A DNA stretch of 64,000 bases from Fistulifera solaris (GCA_030295235.1 AP026128.1:124001-188000), one strand, 5' to 3'; counted from the first letter of the stretch, positions 29,907-41,961 are shown. Notes: a model not told the origin generated them from the sequence alone. Numbers and translations: made by a program.

Positions 29907-32885
29907 ATGGATTCAATCATACACCAATTTTGTGCGGAACAACGGGAATTGTTGCAACAGGAATTGTTACAATCCGAAACATCCCAGCAGGAGCAACAAA
30001 ATGTGTTGCACGGGTTACAAGTTCACGATTTATCGGTGGGATTGTACGGACGCACGATTGTTTGCCTCAGTAAGCACACACAGTTACCGGCGCATCGATT
30101 TACGACGGGAGATGAAGTTGAAATTCGTGGCAGAAATAGTACTTCGACCGTTGGTGGTGTCATTCATCACGTCACCGAGGAAACCATTTCGGTGGCGTTG
30201 TATAATACAACAACTACTTCTAAGAAAAGCAGCACCAAAGACACGGCGAGTAATGACGATGACGAGGAAGATGTCGTAGGATCACCCCCGTTTTCCCTTT
30301 TGCCGAAAAGTTCGATCGAAGTGCATCAAAAATTAGTGAATGCCTTACAAGAACTCGAACAGCACGGAATCGATCATCCGGTCGCGGGGACCGTCATTCA
30401 AACAGTCTTTGCACCGACGACGAATTTATCAACGAATACCACCACGCCTATACAACCAGCCACACACTTGGACGACAGTCAACGTGAAGCAATTCAAATG
30501 GCCTTGCACAACCTTTGGCCTTGTTGCATGGGCCACCGGGGAGTGGGAAAACCACGACGGTCGTCGAACTCATTCGGCAAGCTGTTTTGACTCACAAGTA
30601 TCGTGTTTTGGTGACGGCACCGAGCCATGTGGCGGTTGATCAAATTCTGTCGCGTCTCGTCGAGAAACAACCACAACAAACCAAATTGCAAGTGGTAAGA
30701 TTGGGACATCCAGCACGGTTGCAGGCGGATCTACTGCCGTACAGCCTGGAGGCTTTAGTCCAAGCGGCGGAAGGCACGGAAATTGTGCAAGATGTCCGAC
30801 ACGAACTTCAGACATGGTTGCGACGTGTCAATCGTCCCCAAACGAAATACGCCGACAAAGTTACCGCACGAAGGGAAATGAAATTATTGCGACAAGAAAT
30901 TAAACAGCGAGAACAAAAAGTGGTGCGCGATTTATTCCAACGCGCGAGCGTAGTGCTGACGACTTGTGTCGGAGCCGCCAATCGTTTGCTGTCCAAGAAT
31001 ACCTACGATAGACCGTTCGATTTGGTTATTATTGATGAAGCGGCACAATCGTTGGAGGCGGCTTGTTGGATTCCGATATTGCGAGGATCGCGATTGGTCT
31101 TGGCGGGAGATCATTGCCAATTGCCACCCACCATTCAATGTAATGATCCTCGTGTCCAACAAAAACTAGGTCATACGATGTTTGCCAGGATTATGAAACT
31201 CTACGAAACCAATCCGCAGCAAATATCACGAATGCTCAAAGTGCAATATCGGATGCATGAGACCATTGCGAACTGGGCCAGTGAAGCCTTGTATCATGGT
31301 GAGTTGACCACGCACTCGACTGCACAAGGACGGACCTTGGCGACTCTACCCGGTGTTTCACTGCAAGATGACGACGAAAAAGAGTTGGCGCAAATGCCTC
31401 TGTTATTGATCGATACGGCGGGTTGTGACTGCTACGAAAGCACCAATGCTGCAGGATCGCGATTCAATTCAGGGGAAGCCCACATTGTGCAGCAACATGT
31501 ACGACGACTACTGGACATGGGAGTACCGGCGTCGCAGATTGCAGTCATTACTCCATACAATGGACAAGTCGAAGTACTGAAAAATATGGACATGCCCGTG
31601 GAAATACGGACGGTCGATGGCTTTCAAGGAGGAGAGCGGGAGGCGGTCGTTTTGAGTTTAGTCCGCAGTAGTCCCGAAAAGGGATCTTCGATTGGTTTCT
31701 TGCGCGATGATCGTCGATTGAATGTGGCCGTCACTCGAGCCAAACGACACTGTTGTGTCGTGGCGGATTCGGAAACAGTATCATCGAGTCCGTTTGTCAA
31801 GAATCTCATTGAATGGATTGAACAACATGGTGAACAGCGTTCTGGTATGGATTACATGACGGATGACACAAATACTCAACTTGGTCAGGATTTGCTTAAG
31901 GCACAACTCGAATTGCAGCAATATTTACAATCTGGCGCAAGCACACAAAATGGCGACAAGAAAAAGAAGGCCGCTTACGCCGGTTTGGTTAACAATAAGA
32001 AGGACAAGGTGACATCCGCCGCGGAACGCAACGCTTTACTTGAAAGAATTCGCACTTTTCACAACACTGGCAAGGCCGGTGATATACTTTCACTAAGCAA
32101 AGACCTCTCCAAGGGGAGACCGACATGCAGTGCATGAGCTTGCCGAAGAATTAGGCCTTGTACATATCAGTTCTGGCACCGAAGGCATTGATCGGCGGAT
32201 GACTGTGTCTATTCCTTTACTTGAATCGAATGCATCAATTCCGCTACCTGAGCGAAATATAACCGGTGATATCCCTTCAGCTGAACACTCTGAACAACAT
32301 AATATTGATACAACTCCTGTCGCTGTCGATGATGTGGATGAGACCGATGGTCACGAGCCCACAAAGTCAACGACTCCTCCTGCGTTTCACGTTCTGCAAG
32401 GAGATAACGACGATGAATCCGCGTCGGAGGATGAAAAGCCAACCACACCTGTCGAAGCTCCAATAACTATGAATCCACTAGGTTTGCTAGCAAAGGAACG
32501 CGAGCAGCGAGAAAAGGACCGTAAAGCACAGCAAAACGCTGGCACAGTCACTGGCAACAAAACCGGCAAGAAGACGAAAAACGGAAAGAAAGTCGGGAGT
32601 TCGATTACTTTGAAGCAACGCGATAACAAGGATGACAACGCGGATGAAAATATAGAAGATGACATGGCCTTTCTGGACGCCCAGATCAACAAAGTGCAAA
32701 ACTCTCATGGTCGTACAGTAATAGGAAAAGGATCGAACTATCGTACAATCGTGAATGGGATTCTCTTAGCAAAACCCACACCAGTCGAAAAGAAAAGTAA
32801 TCCTCGCGCTGCCTCAGCGTTACAAGCAAAGCTGAAACAAGCCGAAAACAATCGCAAAGCGAAGCCAAAGCCGAAAAAGAAGTAA
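29907..32885 (+). CDS. IGHMBP2/SMUBP2-like SF1 (UPF1-family) helicase with R3H domain
   Basis: About 992 residues. The N-terminal 190 residues form the OB-like region typical of IGHMBP2. The SF1 core follows: motif I LLHGPPGSGKTTTVVE, Ia TAPSHVAVDQIL, II VIIDEAAQSLEA, III AGDHCQLPPT, IV VQYRMHETIA, V TVDGFQGGEREAVVLS and VI RRLNVAVTRAKRH. After it comes an R3H domain (HELAEELGLVHISSG), then a Lys/Asp-rich tail ending KAKPKPKKK. Such helicases unwind RNA and DNA in translation and tRNA or ribosome metabolism. Two one-base frame changes occur: near 30512-30516, just before motif I, and at the G4 run 32113-32116, just before the R3H motif. Both are mended by one base in the run, so the gene is taken as whole. 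Confidence 0.88.
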
Positions 32886-32980
32886 ATCAAAGATTGACTA
32901 ACGACCCTGTTGCCTAAATTTGTATTTACATATACATTCGTTGGAGAGCACCGTTCGCAAAAATGCATCGTGCTCTTGGC

Positions 32981-34483
32981 CTATGAAGACTCACTCTTCA
33001 CTTTTGGTTGTTTCCATCGTTGCTCCATTCGATCCGCTCGGCCCATCCCCCACGCCGCTACGACGCAGGGTGCAATCAGCGCGGTGTAAATCATATTCGT
33101 GATAAAGAAATCGCCATCATGTTTTTGAATGGCAAATCGCGCCATGGGAATATTGAGAAACGACGCGATTCCCGATATCATATACAATAACCCCGACATA
33201 CGTCCCACCATGTCCGCCGAAAGCAAGGTGGGCAAATAGGAAAATGTCACACCGAAGAAGAAGGATCGATAAAAGGAAAACAAAACAAAGCCGAGTATTT
33301 GGACATTGAGATTGGTACTGCTCACCCGGATTATCAGGGAACCCAACGATAACAAGTTAATAAATTGAAAGGCACCGGGATATCCGAATTTCCGTAACGC
33401 CCAATCCACTGCCGGTGTCCCTACCAGTGACACGGGTGTCAGCAAGGTAAAAATACTCAAATACCGATTGTCCAAAGCGTCATCTCCCAGATGCGCCAAG
33501 AAATCACGCGTGGTGGTCAAGGTCCACAAATTAATGCCAACTTGAATACCGAAAAAGATGATTAATAGTAAAGTCGGATACGCCATCAATTGTTGCGTCG
33601 GTGACCGTAATGCGACCAACACGTAATCTGGTTCGGCCGAATCGGTAGTAGTTGTTGTAGCACTGGGTGGTTTCGGACGAATCATCGTCGTATGTTGGGT
33701 ATTTCCGTCGTCTATGCCTTGTCGTTGACGACTCATTTCTGTTTCATCCGTCGGTAACGATGCATTCTCTTCTTCTGTTTCTTCTTCCGGCACGGCGACA
33801 TACCAAAAATACAATCCGGGCACGAACAAAAGGATAGCAATGCCCAGATATACACTCAACACTTGCTGGAGTGTCAAACCAGCATATTCCGATAAAGACC
33901 ACAAAATCCAGTACGTCATGGCACTGGAATCAAACAAGGCATTGAGAACAATAATGACACGATTCCGCAGGTTGCCTTGAAAATACATGCCCGCCGGAAC
34001 CATTAACAATCCTCCACACCACGATCCCAAGGCCAACAGAATGAATCCGACATATACGAGATGGTCCGATAAATCGAATTCCAGTGTCATCATCAAAAGA
34101 AGAATTCCCGATAGTATAAATACGACGAGTAAAGCAAAGGTCGGAAACGGACCGTATTGATCCAACACAAATCCCCATACGGGTGCCGTGACTTGGGTCG
34201 CAGAAGCCACAAAATTAACTTGAATCAACTTGGTGGTTTGTTGTGTCTGACACTCCTCTGGAGAGCGACTATCTACTGGCGAACAACCAAAGATTCCCGC
34301 TTCTTCCAATAACAATTGCATCGGTCCCCATCCAAAAATCGCCCCGACAAAGAAGAACGTCGACACCACCGACAGGGCCAACAATCCGCGGCGATGGAAT
34401 TCGTCCTTCTTCATTCTTTCTCTCAAATTTGCTTTCTTTCCACGCCCCTCTCTATCCACGCAGCTACGTTCCAGATGCGTCAT
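32981..34483 (-). CDS. Major facilitator transporter, SLC43-like
   Basis: About 500 residues from the Met at 34483 (MTHLERSCV); Met codons at 34516 and 34414 are also possible. Twelve hydrophobic segments fall into two groups of six around a long acidic loop (EEETEEENASLPTDE). The first helix with FGWGPMQLLLEEAGIFGC and the paired cysteines of the following loop are typical of the SLC43 (LAT3/LAT4) branch, which moves large neutral amino acids without a coupled ion in animals. The motif after TM2 (FVLDQYGPFPTFAL) fits MFS. In diatoms the substrate is unknown; the branch assignment is by general likeness. Confidence 0.75.
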   Translation of the reverse strand: MTHLERSCVDREGRGKKANLRERMKKDEFHRRGLLALSVVSTFFFVGAIFGWGPMQLLLEEAGIFGCSPVDSRSPEECQTQQTTKLIQVNFVASATQVTAPVWGFVLDQYGPFPTFALLVVFILSGILLLMMTLEFDLSDHLVYVGFILLALGSWCGGLLMVPAGMYFQGNLRNRVIIVLNALFDSSAMTYWILWSLSEYAGLTLQQVLSVYLGIAILLFVPGLYFWYVAVPEEETEEENASLPTDETEMSRQRQGIDDGNTQHTTMIRPKPPSATTTTTDSAEPDYVLVALRSPTQQLMAYPTLLLIIFFGIQVGINLWTLTTTRDFLAHLGDDALDNRYLSIFTLLTPVSLVGTPAVDWALRKFGYPGAFQFINLLSLGSLIIRVSSTNLNVQILGFVLFSFYRSFFFGVTFSYLPTLLSADMVGRMSGLLYMISGIASFLNIPMARFAIQKHDGDFFITNMIYTALIAPCVVAAWGMGRADRMEQRWKQPKVKSESS

Positions 34484-34945
34484 GTCACGAAGGTTGTGAA
34501 ATAATAATGATATCATTATTATTTCGATCTTGATCTCTCTTTTGCAACAAACTATGCTTCCTTCCGGTGGGGTGGAAGTTTTCTCCGCAAAAACGCGTTA
34601 CCGTCGCACCGGTAACCGATAAACGGGACTGCAGTACTCCATCCCGAATAATTATCCACCTAACGTTTCTGAAAGAAGCTAGCCTCCGCAAGGTGAACAT
34701 AGAAACTAGTCTCTAGATAGTCTAACTCTGAACTACTCGACAAAAATAGAAAAGAGCTGATAGTCATGATTGTCTCTTCATAAAACACCCGCGCTTTTTT
34801 GCCGCGTAAGGCTAACACTCGACCTGAACATAGACTAATGAGTTTTAACACAACACTCTTCACCATCATCATTGCGCTATATCTCTTTTTAATATTATTT
34901 TGTAAAATGCGCGCGGCAAAACGACTTCAATCCGACTTGTTGTTG
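34484..34945. other. Intergenic stretch, nothing recognised
   Basis: About 460 bases upstream of the transporter. No element seen. Confidence 0.35.
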
Positions 34946-35211
34946 CTAGTACTGCTCGTACTCGTAGTCGGCGCCACTGCCGCTTGACTGTTGGCCGCAC
35001 GCCGCACTTTTTTTGTATTCTTGTTCAAAGAATGATAGCGAAAGCAACAAGCCGCCCGATAAGAACGACAAGATGAGCATGTGAATGCGGGCGACATCGA
35101 ATAGGGCGGCGGTAAGACAGAGGAGCAACAAAAGGCAATGACCGTTCTCACAAACGGCAAAAGCATGACACCACCGCCCGGTTCCAAAATTTGGCTCATG
35201 AATGATGTCAT
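34946..35211 (-). CDS. Small Pkr1-like ER membrane protein
   Basis: An 88-residue protein starting MTSFMSQILEPGGGVMLLPF. It has two hydrophobic segments (TVIAFLLLLCLTAALF after correction, and IHMLILSFLSGGLLLSLSFF) and ends FFEQEYKK plus a short Ser/Gly/Tyr tail. The pattern F-x(n)-PG ... H-x(n)-G-L-x-x-S-L-x-x-F-x-x-E is that of the Pkr1 family, which helps assemble the V-ATPase Vo sector in the ER of yeast. The frame shifts at the A4 run 35130-35133; one extra base joins VIAF to LLLLCLTAAL. The match is over a short length, so the call is moderate. Confidence 0.55.
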
Positions 35212-35665
35212 CGTGTGTTGATGTTGTTTTAATGAATGAACAAGAAGAAAGACGAAAGAAAAGGAACGATGGTGTTGTCGATTTTGTTGTGGTGAAAGGA
35301 ATGCGAGTGCGAAGGAAGAACAACAAAAGACGCGGCTGGCGCTGCAACGGACAAAAGAATGAAGCAACGGTCAAAAGGGAACAACGGTCCTTTTTTCTCG
35401 TCTGTCTGTCTGTACACGAAACGCAGAACCATAAACAGGACAGACGGACAGTTGAGAATTTGATGGACGCGATCGATCGCAATAATCGCAAGGCGACGAC
35501 GATGATGTTGTTGTTCTTCTCGCCTATCAATCATACCTAGTTCTCATCTTTGCCATATAAAATCAATTAATATAATTGAAACAGCGAGAGCAGCCTTCGA
35601 GTGCTCTATACAAGCGCAAGGGCTCGGAGAGAGACATCCATGAATCAACACTTCTGAAAAACGTC
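35212..35665. promoter_or_regulatory. Divergent promoter region, Pkr1-like / PRORP
   Basis: About 450 bases between two gene starts facing away. Purine-rich on one strand with no recognisable site. Confidence 0.35.
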
Positions 35666-37571
35666 ATGCCGTGGCTCATTCTTTTCCTGTATTCTTTCAC
35701 AATAATCCTTCCGTCCGTTCATTCCTTTTCTCTACCTTCAATTCCCACCAGCATGTCGACTCCCTATTTGATTTCGGAAGAAAGATGGCATCAATATGTC
35801 GGCGTCGTATCCGATGTCATGACCCGTCCTCGTGTGACACAAAAACTCGATGCATCGTCGCTCCAGACGGTTCAAAACTATTTACTATCGAATCGATCGT
35901 TTTCTTTCCAGCCCGCCAAAACACAAGAACAATTGCAACAACAAAGAAAGCTGTTTCTCAAAGCTCACGACTCCTGGACGATGCCGCAATACGACTATTT
36001 GACGCGCTGTTTGGGCTATGTCGCCGATGTCAGTGCTAAGACTCAATGTGAAGGTGCCGCCCAAGTGGCGTGGTACAAAATACAAGAATGTGGCATGTTG
36101 CCCCGGGAAAGTACTCTCAGTACCTTTCTCTATGTGTTGCGCCATCACGAAGAGGAAAGTGAACAAGTTGCGACCTTTAACGATGCCTTCTACAAGCCGA
36201 CCGAAAAGACCGTGACTTTGCGGATTCAATCCTTAGTGGCGAAACAAGATCCCGCAGCGGCCGAACAATTGTTGCAATTGTTGTCGTGTCAAAAGTTACG
36301 AACGTTTTGGCCCATTTTGCAGTATTATTGTCTCGACAAGTTGGCGGACGCCTTGCGATTGTTTCGTCACATGCGCAAGGCACCCGGCGTGATATTGGAT
36401 GCCGATGTGTACGGTCTGTTGTTGAATGCCTTGGCACGGCATGGAGTGTTTACTACTACTTCCAACAGCCTGGAAGGCATTCAAAAATATGGATATTCGC
36501 AAGATCGACGAGAGTTGTGGAATCAATTGGTGACCGAAATGGCCGAGGATTTATTGGAATTGACACCGGAAGTAGCCCAACAGATTGCGGAAGGTTTCTT
36601 ATTGGATGCCGCCCGTAGTGCAGAAGCCATGGAACATGTCATTCAAACCGATCCACTCGTGGTAGGCCGTGTCCAAATCGATGCCACCACGGGAAAATGT
36701 CCGGCCACGGGTGTTACGTTACGATTGATGGCCTTGACACCACCCCAACGGCAACAGGTCCATGATACGTTATTGGAAATGGCCGGCACACAACATGAAG
36801 AATACGGCGCCAAGTTACAAGCGCGCGGCAAAGCCATGGAGGAGAAACGCAATGGACAATTTGCACAAGAACAGTTGCGTCAATTCTCCGATTGGTTGAA
36901 ACAGCGTGAAACATCGTACACGGCCATTGTCGATGGACCCAATGTGGCGTATTTCGGACACGGGAATGTGCATTACAGTCAAGTATGGGAGGTTGTGCAG
37001 GAATTACAACGATTGGGGGAACGTCCGTTGGTGGTCATGCCCCAAAAGTATTTGTCGCGCAGTTTTTGGTTGTCGGGGTTGGGCAAAGTACAAGAATTGA
37101 GTGATCAGGATCAAGCCATCATTGACAAGCTAAAAGATTGCATGTACGTAGTACAATCGACCTGTCTGGATGATTATTACTGGATGATAGCGAGCGTGGC
37201 AGATCAAGGCAGCACCGACTTTGCTACATTACAAAAAAGACCAAACGTTCCAATTGACAGGATTGCGCCCTTTATTGATTACGAATGATCAGATGCGTGA
37301 TCATCGATTAGCTTTATTGGAACCCCGACTATTTCGTCGGTGGACAAGTTGTCACATTGTCAACTACATGCTGCGAACTTGCGAGGAAAAAGATGGCGAC
37401 GGAAAAGCCGTGAATGGCGAAGAGTGCAGTTATGAAACCAAGTTCTTCCCCGCGCAACTATTTAGCGGGGAAATTCAAGGAAATGGCTTACAAGGGACCG
37501 ATACAATAGTGTGGCACTTCCCTGTCAGTGGATGGTCCGAGTCGGAACGCTTTTGTGTTTGTCTGCGATAG
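35666..37571 (+). CDS. PRORP: Protein-only RNase P (PRORP), probably plastid-targeted
   Basis: About 634 residues from the Met at 35666. The N-terminus is a signal peptide (MPWLILFLYSFTIILPSVHS) followed at once by Phe (FSLPSIPTSM), as in diatom bipartite plastid presequences. Helical PPR-like repeats follow (YGLLLNALARHGVF, ADALRLFRHMRKAPG), then the central zinc segment (TGKCPATGVTLRL) and the NYN metallonuclease domain with the Asp motifs DGPNVAYFG, CLDDYYWMIAS and ITNDQMRDH. PRORP removes the 5' leader of pre-tRNA without an RNA subunit. The frame changes at the A6 run 37233-37238; one base less joins FATLQK to DQTFQLTGLRPLL. It is tail-to-tail with a second PRORP gene. Confidence 0.87.
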
Positions 37572-37662
37572 TAATACTGATGTTGGCGCATTAAAATGAG
37601 TGGCTTGAATCATCATGCGCTCTGCGTCCTTACTTCGCTACCTCGGCTGGCGATAGTTAAAG

Positions 37663-39985
37663 TTACTGTTCTCGGTGAGGAAGGACGACACAGAACCACT
37701 CATCCGTAGTATCTTGCAACGGGAAATGCCAAGCAATGCGACCATCTTTCAATGGATTACTTTGTATTTCCCGTGAATACGCATCGGCTGCCAAGAAGTG
37801 GATGTCGGATCTGGCGCGACTGGCTCCGCTCACGTAAGCCAGGAAACTGTAGTTTACCATGTAATTACTAAACCACCGACGGAACAATTGTGGCTCCATC
37901 ATACTCAATTTATGATCTCTCATGCGGTCATTAGAGATCAAAAGAGGTCTTGCTCCTGGCCAGCGCCCCTCTGCATTGTCGGGTGGTACCCACAGTTCGT
38001 CCCCACTAGTAGTTGCCTCCGAGTCAGAGGAAGAGATGAGTCCAGCAATGGCCTTAGTTTGATCCGTGACACTAGCCGTAATCCAGTAGAAATCATCTAA
38101 CGATCCTGGTTGGACCACATAGACTTGTTTCTCCGCCACCAAAAGATCACGAATCGCCTTTTTCTTCTTCCGTTAATACTTGCCGCTGTGCCCGTCTCTG
38201 ATCAAATCCTCCAGCACCCACGCTGATGTTAAATACGTCACGCATATACTTTTGTGGCAAAACAACCAGAGCGTGTTCGCCTCGGCGTTGTAAGTCATCC
38301 ACCATCCACTGGATTTGATGAAAGCTGAATCGTCCGTGTTGAAAATTTTGCATATAATAGCCAACGTTAGCGCCATCCACAATAATTGTGAAGGGCGGTC
38401 CCGAACGTTCTTGAAGAAATGTCATGAAGTCTAACAAGGGCGAATTGTCAACTTTGCTGCTTTTCGAGTTTTTCTCCGAAACTGACTCGTTTGGAGTGTA
38501 TTGCCGTTGATTGTCTTGTGCCAGATCTAGCATACGCATTCTCAATGCTTTCCGTTGGTCCGATGTCAAACGCAGCAATCTCAACTGTACTTGTGTGACG
38601 GGACATCTCCCTGTCGTATTATCAATTTGAACACGTTCGGCGATTATAGTGTGCGGAGTCAATGCTGGGGAAGATTCGGCCGTCATCAAAGGCAAGGGTT
38701 GCAACGCACTCGTTCGGGTCAAATCATTGGGATAATACTCCGCAAAGGCATTCCGCAACCGAATGGCCGCGTTGAGGGGCAATTCCATGCCATTCGGATC
38801 ATCGGCCATGTCCTGAACAATGGAATGAAACAATTCAGCATGTTTGGCAAAGTATCCCTGGGACGCCAACGTTGACAAGACCAACCAGTACGTTTCAACT
38901 TGAAAATGCACCAACGGCAACGTGTGTCGCATTTGTCGATACAAACGAATGGCCTCCGTAAATTTATTTTGTTCCAAATAGAGTTTCAAAATGGGAGTAT
39001 ACACACGCAATCGCACTTGTTCACTCCCATTCACTTGTTGCAAATACCGTTCGGCGGCTTCCGCATCGCCGCGATCGACCCACCCTTGCACCCGCGCTTG
39101 GATGCTTTGCGGCACCGGGGCATACAAGGAATCATGATATTCTGCAATTTCGTTCATGATATCGTGGGTATCGTCTTCTTCTTGAAAGGCGTGAAACAGC
39201 AACGACAAGGTCGGATCATTCGATTGTCGGGGTTGCAACGAACTGAGATACAACAAATTGTGCAAGAGTTGATCATTGGTGAAACCGGCTTCTTGGACTT
39301 TGGGCCACAACACTTGAACGGCCCATCCCCATCCCTTCCGCGCACATTGGCACGATATTTGGAACACAATATTTTGGGCGGTTTCAAGTTGGGCGGGAGA
39401 TGTGCTTGTTTTCAATAGAAAGCTTTGTTGTTGTATTTGCGGCTGGGAAGTATCCACGTCCACCAACGGAGTCTCACGCCACAACCAGTCTCGCAAAGTC
39501 TCGTGTAAGGGTTCTCGTTTCTTTTCCGACTCTGTGGTTGATGATGTCGTTCGAGGACTTCTTTTAATACAGTTTCGTATTGTTCCCACGCCTTGAGAGG
39601 GTAGGCATCTTCGGGACGTGGCGGTGGTGGTTTCGGTGTCGAAAACAATTCAAATATCGTCGAATTGGCCATACTCACGACACTGGGTGAACGATGAGTT
39701 GTTGTTGTTTCGTTGTGTGGACGTTCTTTCATCATGCGTTCGACATCTTCCAAAAATCGAGCGAGTCGTAGTGTTTGGTATAGCATTACTTTTAGACGTA
39801 TCAGAAGAAGCATTCAAAAATTGGGCTATTTCGGAAGATTTGCGACGGCTGTCCGATTGTCTTGCCGATGGACTCTTTAGCTGTGTTGACGTCTTTTTCT
39901 TCTTGGGACGACCCACCGCCTTTTTGGTGGTAGAAAAGAAACAGGTTGGCTGTTTTCGTATCACTCGCTGCCAAGTCGGTAACAT
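37663..39985 (-). CDS. PRORP: Protein-only RNase P (PRORP), probably mitochondrial
   Basis: About 773 residues. The start MLPTWQRVIRKQPTCFFSTT is basic and amphipathic, like a mitochondrial presequence. PPR-like helical repeats (YTPILKLYLEQNKFTEAIRL), the zinc segment (TGRCPVTQVQLRL) and the NYN domain follow, with DGANVGYYM, SLDDFYWITAS and ISNDRMRDH, so all catalytic Asp are present. It shares this plan with the neighbour on the other strand but is clearly divergent, with a longer N-terminal part. Three one-base frame changes are seen: near 39774-39776, near 39562-39565 and at the T5 run 38159-38163. Each has a homopolymer at hand. The 5' part before residue 130 is the least certain. Confidence 0.85.
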
Positions 39986-40373
39986 CCTTTTGATACCGAT
40001 TCGTAGAGGATATGGATAATGCTAGAAGAGAATAAGACGGAAGTTAGTCGGAAGAAGAATAAGAAGGAGTATGAAGCAAGATGATGATGAGGGGATAAAT
40101 GAGCGCATTTTGTTTTTTGTGGCTTTCGTGAGTCGCGGGTCGAGGTCGAGTCGTGAATGAACTTTCGCGCGAAAGGCGCGCATAATTACGTCCGTCCGTC
40201 TTGCGACAAAACTAAAACCCAAAGCGGACCGCAAAAGTCTCGTCGTCGCGATCGAGATGCAGCGCAAACAAAAGAAGTCGTCGATCATTCGTATGGATCA
40301 TTATTTACAATTCATTTCTTTCTGAAATCATCACTTTCCTTCATTTTCCCTTCGTTCAATTGACAATTCACAA
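39986..40373. promoter_or_regulatory. Divergent promoter region, PRORP / prefoldin 2
   Basis: 388 bases between two gene starts facing away. A short inverted repeat TTTCGCGCGAAA lies near 40162; its role is unknown. Confidence 0.4.
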
Positions 40374-40781
40374 ATGACAACGCCACCACCCCCCGAAGTC
40401 GTGCAGAAATTCCGACAATTGTTGCAACAATCACAGTCGCTGCTGCAAAAAATTGCCGAACTCGAAATGGATCGGAATGAACACAAATTAGTCGAAGACT
40501 CGTTACAGCCGCTCGATCCACAACGCAAAGCGTACCGCTTGGTGGGAGAAATGCTCGTGGAACGGACCGTACAAGAAGTCTTGCCATCGATACGGACCAA
40601 TCGAACGCACGTACGTCAAATACGAGAGTATTTCTCTCTCTTTTTCTGTTACGTCGTCTCACACGTATTACTTGTTTACAATTAGTTGGATGCTACGATT
40701 GAAACCTTGCGAGAACGATTGGAAACGATGCAGAAAGAAGCGGAACAAATTCGACAGCAATACAATTTGCAAGTGCAGTGA
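40374..40781 (+). CDS. PFDN2: Prefoldin subunit 2
   Basis: Two exons (40374-40610 and 40686-40781) give 110 residues. It is a beta-type prefoldin: coiled coil FRQLLQQSQSLLQKIAELEM, DRNEHKLVEDSLQPLDPQRK, then AYRLVGEMLVERTVQEVLPS, which is highly typical of subunit 2, and a C-terminal coiled coil LRERLETMQKEAEQIRQQYN. Prefoldin is a hexameric cytosolic chaperone that passes actin and tubulin to CCT. The length is close to that of other PFDN2 proteins. The start is the first Met. Confidence 0.93.
40611..40685 (+). other. Intron of prefoldin 2 (75 nt)
   Basis: GTACGT...CAATTAG, phase 0, joining NRTH to LDATIETL. Confidence 0.92.
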
Positions 40782-41160
40782 GAGAGGAAAAAAAGAATAT
40801 TGGTGAAGAATAGCATAACAACGTTCCAGTCTGAATCAGTTTCTAGTGGCTTATATTGCGAGAGTAAGAAAATACAACGTGGATAGGACTCAAAATATAA
40901 AAGTAAAGCTATTGAAAAGGTTTCGTTTCTTTCAAAAGATACATTTTGTTGATTGTTTGTCTGCTTAAATTTCCCATTTCCTTTATTGTAACTAAAGTAC
41001 GGTGATCTATCAATGCTGTAGAGTACAAGGAGATTTAACCTTCCAAAAGCTGGATTTGAAAAGTAGAAGGCGAAGACATTAGACATGAAAATACAGACTC
41101 TAGACAATTTTTCTGTTTTCTTTTGAAACTATTTTTCACCGACATTCACAAGTCGCTTGC
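40782..41160. other. Intergenic stretch between converging genes
   Basis: 379 AT-rich bases, no element seen. Confidence 0.4.
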
Positions 41161-41961
41161 TTAACCCTCCAAGTCTCTGCAGTCGTAGCACAATGTTGTC
41201 AGAGGCTGTCCAAGTTCGTCATTATTAATAACTGGACCCAATTCGTCGTTGACGGGACAGGAAGTTCCGGTGAACATGGCAGTCAAATCAGCTGCTGTCA
41301 AGTTCACGCGGATCTTGTCGGTCCATGGGCACAGGTTCTGAGCAAACACTTTAGCATCGTCAAAAGCGAAACGGAAGTCCTTGACCTTGGTGACGGTCCA
41401 CGCCGAAATGTCGCTGTTGAAACTCACTGCATCGTAGAACATGTAACTAATGTCTTCCGCACAACGCATGTCCCACTCGGAAAGATCACCAGCAAAGGAA
41501 GCAGCACCACTGAACATGCGCTCAAAGTCCTGCACGTTGAAGACATCCCAGTTGGATACGTCTCCGTTGAACGCTTTGGCATCTTCAAACATGCCCTCCA
41601 TGTTGAGCACACGGCCGGTTTGGAACTTGGAAACATCTCCGTTGAACTTTTCGGCACCGGCAAACATGTATCGCATGTCTCGAGCGCAGGTGGTGACCCA
41701 GCCGGTCAAGTCTTCATTGAAGTTGATGTTGGCAGGGTTGCGCTTCACGTCGAAAAGGTAGGAGAAGTCGGCGATGTCACGGACGCACCAGCTGCCAATG
41801 GGCCAGCCGTATGTTTGCGCGACGGTGGTGCCTCGAGTGGAGTTGGTCAAGTACGCGTCTACAGCGTCTCGGAGCTCGGGGGTGGTCTCGAAGCACTTTT
41901 GCTGTGCCGACACGGCACCAATGAAAAGAAGAAGCGTCGTTCGCAGAGATAGAGAATTCAT
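41161..41961 (-). CDS. BspA-like (DUF285) secreted repeat protein
   Basis: 266 residues from the Met at 41961, which opens a signal peptide (MNSLSLRTTLLLFIGAVSAQ). Four to five repeats of about 24 residues follow the DUF285/BspA-like leucine-rich pattern: FNEDLTGWVTT-ARDMRYMFAG, FNGDVSKFQTGRVLNMEGMF, FNGDVSNWDVFNVQDFERMF, FAGDLSEWDMRCAEDISYMF, FNSDISAWTVTKVKDFRFAF. Such repeats are frequent in diatom genomes and in bacterial and protist surface proteins, where they bind other surfaces. A Cys-rich tail (LCYDCRDLEG) ends the protein. No anchor is seen, so it is probably secreted. Confidence 0.9.
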   Translation of the reverse strand: MNSLSLRTTLLLFIGAVSAQQKCFETTPELRDAVDAYLTNSTRGTTVAQTYGWPIGSWCVRDIADFSYLFDVKRNPANINFNEDLTGWVTTCARDMRYMFAGAEKFNGDVSKFQTGRVLNMEGMFEDAKAFNGDVSNWDVFNVQDFERMFSGAASFAGDLSEWDMRCAEDISYMFYDAVSFNSDISAWTVTKVKDFRFAFDDAKVFAQNLCPWTDKIRVNLTAADLTAMFTGTSCPVNDELGPVINNDELGQPLTTLCYDCRDLEG

